This document shows positions 55,266 through 61,149 of a stretch of 61,149 nucleotides of DNA, piece after piece. Location: contig MICC01000104.1 in the NCBI GenBank assembly GCA_001829715.1, positions 1 through 61,149 on the forward strand, written 5' to 3'. The notes under the pieces are model-generated. The model did not search any database. It had not been told where the DNA came from and saw only the letters and a list, made by a program, of their open reading frames with translations. A program made the translations under genes and the position numbers. Numbering within the stretch: position 1 is the first letter of the stretch; each line of letters opens with the position of its first letter. This DNA is from Sulfurimonas sp. RIFOXYB12_FULL_35_9. Lineage in GTDB: Bacteria > Campylobacterota > Campylobacteria > Campylobacterales > Sulfurimonadaceae.

Positions 55266-56312
55266 TTAAAATACCGCCACAACCCATTTTGTAATAAAAT
55301 ATCCGCCTACCATAAGCCAAGCAAACATAACGCCGGCAGTGTAGATAGGAGCTAGCCCCAAACCTTTGAATTTTGAAAATATCGTACCCATACCGAGTGC
55401 CGTCATAGCCATTGTAAGTAAAAAAGTATCTATTTCATTTATAAGAGTTACTATATTTTGAGGTAAAAGCCCAAGCGAGTTAAATCCTGCCATGCCGATA
55501 AAATAGACCGCAAACCAAGGGATAACAAGCTTTACTCCGCCTGCTTCTGCTCCACTTCTTTTTGCACTGTATGAGAGGTAGATTCCCAAGATGATAAGCA
55601 TCGGCGCAATCATAATAACCCTCGTCATCTTTACGATAACCGCCGAGTTTGCCATCTCCTCGCTTGCTCCCGGTACTGATGCCGGAACTGCGACTACTTG
55701 AGCAACTTCATGGATTGTTCCGCCGACATAGATACCAAACTCTTTTGCGCTCATGTCAAAAACGCCCATATTGTAGAGTGCCGGATACAAAAACATCGCT
55801 ATTGTTCCAAAGAGAACAACCATCGAGACGGCGATTGCCGCTTTATGCTCCTCAGCTTTTAAAACAGGCTCGGTTGCTAAAACTGCCGCCGCGCCGCAAA
55901 CGGAAGCTCCGGCAGCACTTAGCATTGAAGTGTCTCTATCCATTTTAAATAGCTTTTGACCTGCCCAAGTTCCAAGCACGAATGTAGTGGAGAGCATGAT
56001 AAGTGAAACCATAAAGCCTTCAACTCCGACCTCTGCAATCTGTTGAAAAGTGATGCGAAAACCGTAAAAAACTATGGCAAAACGCAAAATCTTTTTGGCA
56101 GAAAAAGTTATTCCGCCGCTCCACTCTTTTGGAGTATTGTTATGAAGCGTATTTGCATAAAAAATACCTATAACGATACCTATAACAAGAGGCGAGATTC
56201 CCAGAGATTTTACAAATGCAAACTCAGAAATCATGGTAGCAGCAGCGGCGAAAATGGCTACAAAAATAACTCCATTTATCGTACCTTTTCTATTTTTCGG
56301 TGAAAACGGCAT
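55266..56312 (-). CDS. YeiH-family putative sulfate exporter (UPF0324)
   Basis: A 348-residue membrane protein with about ten helices and the YeiH motifs GITFSAKKILRFAIVFYGFRI, SAAGASVCGAAAVLATEPVLKA and GGTIHEVAQVVA. The family is linked to export of sulfate or sulfonates, which would suit a sulfur-oxidising organism. A single gene, 61 nt from its neighbour. Confidence 0.85.
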   Translation of the reverse strand: MPFSPKNRKGTINGVIFVAIFAAAATMISEFAFVKSLGISPLVIGIVIGIFYANTLHNNTPKEWSGGITFSAKKILRFAIVFYGFRITFQQIAEVGVEGFMVSLIMLSTTFVLGTWAGQKLFKMDRDTSMLSAAGASVCGAAAVLATEPVLKAEEHKAAIAVSMVVLFGTIAMFLYPALYNMGVFDMSAKEFGIYVGGTIHEVAQVVAVPASVPGASEEMANSAVIVKMTRVIMIAPMLIILGIYLSYSAKRSGAEAGGVKLVIPWFAVYFIGMAGFNSLGLLPQNIVTLINEIDTFLLTMAMTALGMGTIFSKFKGLGLAPIYTAGVMFAWLMVGGYFITKWVVAVF

Positions 56313-56362
56313 GCAACTCCTTTTATATAAGAAAGCGAATTATATCAAAATAGTTTTAAACT

Positions 56363-59300
56363 CTATTTTACCTCTATCTTAAGCTCTGTCACAACATGAT
56401 TACCTTGTGAATCATTAAGTATTTTTATTTCCTGCAATATGATTTTTTTAGCATCAATTTTATTGCTCTTTAGTAGATAGTTTTTAATTGTTGTTGCTCT
56501 TTTTTCTGCAAGTTCCCGTAGCTCATCGCCTAGAATGCTCTGCATATCTACACATCTCGTGTAAAGTTCTTTTTGATACTCACCGTTTGATAGATCTTTA
56601 TCTGTTTTTGCTTTGAGCTCATCTTTAAGCGACTCCGTATTACCACCCATTTGAGTATATATTTGTTCCAAAATCTCTATTGTCGGATGTTCCTGTTTGC
56701 TCATCTCAATAACCGTTTGCTTTAGTTTTTTAGATTTAAGTGCGACTAAATCTCTCTCTTTGTCAAAACTTCCGCTGATGGCTAAACTAAGCTTAGGTTT
56801 TTTTCGTAAAATATTTGCAAGATTATCAAGTTTCTCCCTCTCTGGAGGCAAAATTGTAGAGTCTCCTGCTTCAAAATCTATGCCTTTTAGCTTCTCTCCA
56901 TCAATCCCAAATATTTTTCCCAAGAATGTAAAAGGAGAAGCAACCGCTTTTATTATGAGCTTTGAAAAAGCTTTGAAAACCATCGTTCCATATTTAAAAT
57001 CGGGCTTGTCGACGTTTCCCTCAACCGGCATGTCGATATCTATGACACCGTCACTGTTTTCAAGAAGTGCAATCGCAAAACCCAGCGGCAGTTTTGTGAT
57101 ATTTTCATCCTCTACTTCGTCGCCTAGTTTTATATTTTTTATTGTAATACTGTTTTTGCTGGTAAGTCGTGACTCTTTTATCTCATATTTCAAATCAAGA
57201 AATAGTTTGCCTTTATCTATCTTGTATCCTGCAAACTGTGCGCTGTAGCCGCTTAGTGAGTTGAGATTTAGATTTCTGAAATTAAAATCTATATCCATGT
57301 ATGATTTTATGTTGGAAACATCAAAGCTTCCTTGCAGGTTAGTCGCACCGTATTCGTCAACTTCTCCTTTTATGTCTACGTATGCCACTTCGCCCTTATG
57401 GTTTGAGATGGCATAGATATTTCCATTTAAGTCATGTATGGATGTTTTAAAGTCTATTGGAAGAGAGTAATCGGCAAAATTTGCACTCCCCTTTGAGACT
57501 TGAAGTTTTAACAGTTTAAACGCAAATTTCTCATCATTTACGCCTTCTGCAACATCTGTTTTTTGTGATATTTTTTGCTCTTTTTGTTTTAGAAGTTTCG
57601 AAAGATTCATATTTTTATTCTCATCAATTAAGGCATCAAGGTAAAAAGAGTCAAGAAGCACCTCTTCTATATATAGAGTGGCGGGTAAAGTTTTGAAGCT
57701 AAATGATTTAAAATCTGCATTTGAAAAAGAGGCTATTGTAGAGTTGTCTCTGCTGTCATGTAGGAAAAACTCCTCTACGCTGAGTTCTCCATCAATGTTT
57801 AAATCTGCTTTTTTATCTTTTTGCTTATAATCGGTTTTACTCTTTAAGTTTAGATAACCATCGCTTACTTTTAAAAATGTCGACTCTTCTATGTATGGGG
57901 TAAGCTCTTTTAGAGGAATTTTACGGAGATCTAGTGTGCCTTTTTGTTCAAGCGGAGTGTGCATTATCTCCCCACTGGATTTTAAAAACCCACGCTTGTT
58001 CACTCTTAGTGCGAGATTGTACCCGAAGCGGCTATTTTCTTTTGAGTCTAAATCTTTGGCTTTTAAATCAATTTTATCAAATACTATTTTTGCTCTTTTT
58101 TCTATGCTCTCATCATTAAAATCTATCTTTGCACCGTTGATATCAAAAGATTTTAGTTTTACCCTATACCCTTTTTTATCTTGGAGTTCAACCGTTTTTG
58201 CACTCTTTGAGGCTCTAGGCTTTGTCTCTATCAGAGCGTTAAAATTAAAAGCTCCGCCTTTACTTTTTTTGATATTAGCTTCCAAACCATCAAGAGAGAG
58301 TATATCTGCAAAGAGCTCTTCTGTTTTTGTGTTTAAGCGAATATCTTTTAGATGAAGATTTTTAAAATCCACTAACTTTTCATTGCTGTTTTTAGCGGTG
58401 CATGAAAAATTATTAAGAGAGATATTTGCATTATTTATAACAGTAGCTATCTTTGAATTTTCATCTTTTAGAGCAATGTTCGCATCAAAATTAGTAGTTA
58501 CGCTTTTTAGTAAAACATTGTAGGTTTTTAGCTTCTCTGAGGCGATTTGCTCAATATATGGTCTGTAGCGGATGATATCAATATCTTTACATGCAAGATG
58601 AGTTTGCAGTTCAAATTCTTTGTGTTTTGCATTGCCGTTTGAACTACATGTTCCTTTATTGTTTAAAATAAAGTCCATTTTGTAAGAGAACCCTCTCTCA
58701 CCCAAGAGTGTAAAATTTTTAATATCCAGATTAAGTTTGCTAATCTCTGTTTTTACCTTTACGCTCTCATCATCTAACATGGCACCCATTTTCTTTAATG
58801 AAATCTCTTCAAGTGATACGCTCCAAGGTCTTTCATCATTTTTAACATTTTTCTCTTTTGAGAGACTATCTTGTTTTTTTAGGTAGCGCAGCCAATCTAT
58901 ATCTCCTTTGGCATCTCTTTTTATATTTGCCTTTAGCATATCTAAAACGACATTTTGCACATGCAAATCTTGCAACACAGGTTTTATAATAGCGTTCTCT
59001 GCATAAAATTGTTTTAGAGTTAGAATGTCACTGTTTTTATCTTTTGGCTTTACTCTTAGATTTTCCAAGTTGAGGTGTGTCTCATCCATTGAGGTTGCAT
59101 TTAAATCATCAAAATTAATAGAGTAGTGCGTGCCAAAAAAGAGAACTCCATCAGCTATCTCAAGCGGAGTTTTTTCTTGGATATACCTCCAAAGCGTATA
59201 GAGCTTTATCTCATCCAGATTCAGAGTTCCATCTAACTTTAGCGGCTTTAGAGTTGCTATTTTGCCTCTTAAATCAATCTCTGCGCCATCGCTTAGAAAC

Positions 59301-59878
59301 GTATTAAATCTAAAAGATGCGTTACTTAAATCAATATCAGCGGTATCTACATTTTCCAGTTTAAAATCTACTTCTTTTGCAGAGAGCTCAAATTTAGATT
59401 TGCTTGTAAAATCCTCATAATAAAGAGTGCCGCCGCTTATTCTAAAGCTGTCTATAATAACTCTTGGAAGGCTAAATGCCTCTTTTTTGCCGGCATCACT
59501 CTTTAACTCATCTTTTACTATTTTGCTAAAGTTAAATGTCTGATCCTGATTGTATATAATGAAAAGCTCAGGTTTCTCAAGAGTTATGCTCTTTACATGT
59601 AGAGCCAAAAAAAGAAGTGAATGCGGCTCTAGGTTTATTTCAAGCACCTCAAAGGATGCTATTTTTTTCTCATCAAGAGTTTTAAGCAAAACACCATTTA
59701 TCTTCGCTCTAAAACTAAAAGGATTGAAGAAAACGGTGTCTATGGATAGTTTCGAGTTTGTCTCTATTTCAATAATATTTTTTAGTTGAGATTTTAAAAT
59801 TGGAGGTAAAATAAAAAAAGACACTAAAGCATAGAGGAGATAAATAAAAAATAGTGATAAAGAGATCTTCTTAAGCAT
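56363..59878 (-). CDS. Large AsmA-like DUF748 envelope protein
   Basis: A 1171-residue protein with one N-terminal membrane helix (about 4-25) and a long periplasmic beta-rich body of AsmA/DUF748 type, the family of lipid-bridge proteins between the two membranes. DGVIDIDMPVEGNVDKPDFKYG is a conserved C-terminal DUF748 segment. The last ~150 residues are OmpA-like (PPEREKLDNLANIL and a tail of paired helices). Start at 59878 is preceded by AAAAGG inside a stem-loop. Confidence 0.83.
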   Translation of the reverse strand: MLKKISLSLFFIYLLYALVSFFILPPILKSQLKNIIEIETNSKLSIDTVFFNPFSFRAKINGVLLKTLDEKKIASFEVLEINLEPHSLLFLALHVKSITLEKPELFIIYNQDQTFNFSKIVKDELKSDAGKKEAFSLPRVIIDSFRISGGTLYYEDFTSKSKFELSAKEVDFKLENVDTADIDLSNASFRFNTFLSDGAEIDLRGKIATLKPLKLDGTLNLDEIKLYTLWRYIQEKTPLEIADGVLFFGTHYSINFDDLNATSMDETHLNLENLRVKPKDKNSDILTLKQFYAENAIIKPVLQDLHVQNVVLDMLKANIKRDAKGDIDWLRYLKKQDSLSKEKNVKNDERPWSVSLEEISLKKMGAMLDDESVKVKTEISKLNLDIKNFTLLGERGFSYKMDFILNNKGTCSSNGNAKHKEFELQTHLACKDIDIIRYRPYIEQIASEKLKTYNVLLKSVTTNFDANIALKDENSKIATVINNANISLNNFSCTAKNSNEKLVDFKNLHLKDIRLNTKTEELFADILSLDGLEANIKKSKGGAFNFNALIETKPRASKSAKTVELQDKKGYRVKLKSFDINGAKIDFNDESIEKRAKIVFDKIDLKAKDLDSKENSRFGYNLALRVNKRGFLKSSGEIMHTPLEQKGTLDLRKIPLKELTPYIEESTFLKVSDGYLNLKSKTDYKQKDKKADLNIDGELSVEEFFLHDSRDNSTIASFSNADFKSFSFKTLPATLYIEEVLLDSFYLDALIDENKNMNLSKLLKQKEQKISQKTDVAEGVNDEKFAFKLLKLQVSKGSANFADYSLPIDFKTSIHDLNGNIYAISNHKGEVAYVDIKGEVDEYGATNLQGSFDVSNIKSYMDIDFNFRNLNLNSLSGYSAQFAGYKIDKGKLFLDLKYEIKESRLTSKNSITIKNIKLGDEVEDENITKLPLGFAIALLENSDGVIDIDMPVEGNVDKPDFKYGTMVFKAFSKLIIKAVASPFTFLGKIFGIDGEKLKGIDFEAGDSTILPPEREKLDNLANILRKKPKLSLAISGSFDKERDLVALKSKKLKQTVIEMSKQEHPTIEILEQIYTQMGGNTESLKDELKAKTDKDLSNGEYQKELYTRCVDMQSILGDELRELAEKRATTIKNYLLKSNKIDAKKIILQEIKILNDSQGNHVVTELKIEVK

Positions 59879-59907
59879 CGATAGACCTTTTCTTTTAAGT
59901 CTATCGA
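59878..59907 (-). promoter_or_regulatory. Stem-loop with ribosome site in the loop, before the DUF748 gene
   Basis: Bases 59878-59886 pair with 59899-59907 (9 bp, 12-nt loop). On the reverse strand the loop contains AAAAGG and the stem ends at the A of the ATG. It could tune translation of the DUF748 gene. Confidence 0.5.
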
Positions 59908-59963
59908 ATTGTTTTTTAAATGAAGATTATTTTATTTTTTCAATAATGCAGATTTTTGAAAAT

Positions 59964-60959
59964 CTATATGAGAACTGCTTCTCTTTTTCCCTCTTTAATC
60001 TCACCGATTAGATAGCCGTCGCTTTTGGATAAAACAGTCGCGACATCTTCATCTTTTACTACTAAAATCATACCGACACCCATGTTGAAAGCTCTGTACA
60101 TCTCATTTTCTTCTACATGTTGTGAGAGCAGTTCAAAAATAGGTAAAACTTTAATAGCATCTTTTTTTATCTCTGCTCTTAAGTTTTCAGGCAACACGCG
60201 AGGCAGATTTTCTACAATTCCGCCGCCTGTTATATGAGCGAGTGCTACTATGTGATTTTTTAACTCTTTGAATGTTTTAACATAGATTCTTGTAGGAGTA
60301 AGTAGAGTTTCAATAAGAGGTTTGCCGTTAAAATCATCTTCAAATTTCATACCCATTTTTTCAAAAAGAACTTTTCTAGCAAGTGAAAAACCGTTTGAGT
60401 GAAGTCCTGAGCTTGGAAGTGCTATAAGTTTGTGACCTGCTCTAACCATTGAGACTCTGTCCATCTCAGATTTTTCCGCTACTCCGACTGCAAATCCAGC
60501 CAAATCGTAATCGTTATGAGAGTACATGCCAGGCATTTCTGCAGTTTCACCGCCGATTAACGCACATTCACTTTGTCTACAACCCTCAGCAATACCGGCA
60601 ACTACATTTGTAGCAGCTTTTACGTCAAGTTTTCCCGTAGCATAATAGTCTAAGAAAAATGAAGGAGTGCCAAAATTACAAAGAAGATCGTTTACGCACA
60701 TGGCAACAAGATCTATTCCAACCGTGTTATGAATTCCTGAGTCAATCGCCAACTTTAGTTTTGTTCCGACACCGTCCGTTGCCGCAAGCATTACCGGCTC
60801 TCTAAAGCCTTTTGGCAGCTCAAATGCTCCGGCGAAAGAGCCGATACCACCCAAAACGCCCGGAATGTTTGTAGATTTTACCAGCGGCTTGATGTTTTCA
60901 ACGAAACTGTTGCCTGCGTCTATGTCGACGCCTGCATCTTTGTAGCTTATTTGGCTCAT
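59964..60959 (-). CDS. purM: Phosphoribosylformylglycinamidine cyclo-ligase
   Basis: A 331-residue AIR synthetase of purine synthesis. Motifs: SYKDAGVDIDAG at the N-terminus, AATDGVGTKLKLA, ALIGGETAEMPGMY, and HITGGGIVENLPRV. It closes the imidazole ring to AIR. Length is normal. It lies 50 nt after the partial gene at the window end. Confidence 0.97.
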   Translation of the reverse strand: MSQISYKDAGVDIDAGNSFVENIKPLVKSTNIPGVLGGIGSFAGAFELPKGFREPVMLAATDGVGTKLKLAIDSGIHNTVGIDLVAMCVNDLLCNFGTPSFFLDYYATGKLDVKAATNVVAGIAEGCRQSECALIGGETAEMPGMYSHNDYDLAGFAVGVAEKSEMDRVSMVRAGHKLIALPSSGLHSNGFSLARKVLFEKMGMKFEDDFNGKPLIETLLTPTRIYVKTFKELKNHIVALAHITGGGIVENLPRVLPENLRAEIKKDAIKVLPIFELLSQHVEENEMYRAFNMGVGMILVVKDEDVATVLSKSDGYLIGEIKEGKREAVLI

Positions 60960-61009
60960 TATTTGGCTCCAATATTAAAGTGTGAAATTATATCAAACGA
61001 GGGTTAAAG

Positions 61010-61149
61010 TTACTTGATATCACACTTTTTAGTGATAATGCAAATTGGACAAAAATTTACTATCCCGGCAATAAGCGGAATAACTCCTAAGTAAAACCAA
61101 GCATTACCTGTTACAACAGCCGTCCCTATCAACCCCAAACCAACTGCAA
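61010..61149 (-). CDS. DUF2892 (YgaP-like) small membrane protein, partial
   Basis: The last 45 codons of a reverse-strand gene lie at the window edge (stop TAA at 61010-61012). The translation AVGLGLIGTAVVTGNAWFYL then GVIPLIAGIVNFCPICIITK is the typical end of the two-helix DUF2892 family, with CPIC in the last loop. The N-terminus is outside the window. Found with rhodanese-like proteins elsewhere; function unknown. Confidence 0.78.
   Translation of the reverse strand, partial: AVGLGLIGTAVVTGNAWFYLGVIPLIAGIVNFCPICIITKKCDIK

Overview
This AT-rich 61 kb window reads as chromosome of a denitrifying Campylobacterota (Epsilonproteobacteria), most like Sulfurimonas. Reasons seen in the sequence: the block recA-eno-(FtsB-like)-(AMIN protein) next to mqnD-fliQ-murB, the order aroC-rnc-rnhA-TPR, a fused NifU with NifS, futalosine-type menaquinone synthesis (mqnD), and a cytochrome cd1 plus cNOR denitrification cluster. 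Genes are tightly packed, often with 1-8 nt overlaps. No stretch over 300 nt lacks a gene; the longest gaps (17610-17806, 22118-22327, 40956-41127) hold promoters and terminators. I found no rRNA, tRNA, CRISPR array or insertion sequence.

Layout. 1-5005: an operon of a class II aldolase with a decayed SDR tail and an MtnA-like isomerase with substituted catalytic residues, interrupted by an AAA-ATPase/TOPRIM gene pair that looks like a small defence module. 5002-10747: heme d1 genes (fused NirDL siroheme decarboxylase, precorrin-2 dehydrogenase) around a divergent promoter with a perfect FNR-type box, plus small membrane proteins, an MFS carrier and a YbiB-like protein. 10833-16868: two paralogous SDRs around an AraC regulator, then an operon with a three-heme peroxidase-like protein, a membrane b/c-type multiheme cytochrome and a thioredoxin-like protein. 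17418-27831: an FNR-boxed nor-nir region (small membrane protein, norC, norB, small membrane protein, nirS; then nirC-like, nirJ, nirF, cobA/nirE), ending with a sensor kinase carrying a di-iron metallo-beta-lactamase sensor domain and its response regulator. 28604-33734: a six-gene reverse-strand operon with an atypical heme-copper oxidase/NO-reductase-like subunit lacking the usual His-His pair, an ABC transporter of the LolCD/MacB type, a ten-helix membrane protein, a YceI protein and a secreted protein.

33776-61149: mostly housekeeping: metallophosphoesterase, SYLF, DUF3015 and DUF4105 envelope proteins, cell-envelope and division genes, enolase, RecA, MqnD, FliQ, MurB, NifUS, pseudouridine synthase, LeuC, OmpA, molybdenum cofactor genes mobA and moaC, AroC, RNase III, RNase HI, a LapB-like TPR protein, YeiH, a large DUF748 protein and PurM.

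How it fits together: CobA/NirE and the CysG-like dehydrogenase make precorrin-2 and sirohydrochlorin, NirDL, NirJ and NirF carry this to heme d1 for NirS, NirS makes NO, and NorCB (perhaps also the atypical reductase) removes it. FNR-type boxes and the di-iron sensor kinase are the likely controls. The most promising new biology is the 28604-33734 operon, followed by the di-iron sensor kinase, the peroxidase/b-c cytochrome operon and the inserted ATPase/TOPRIM pair.
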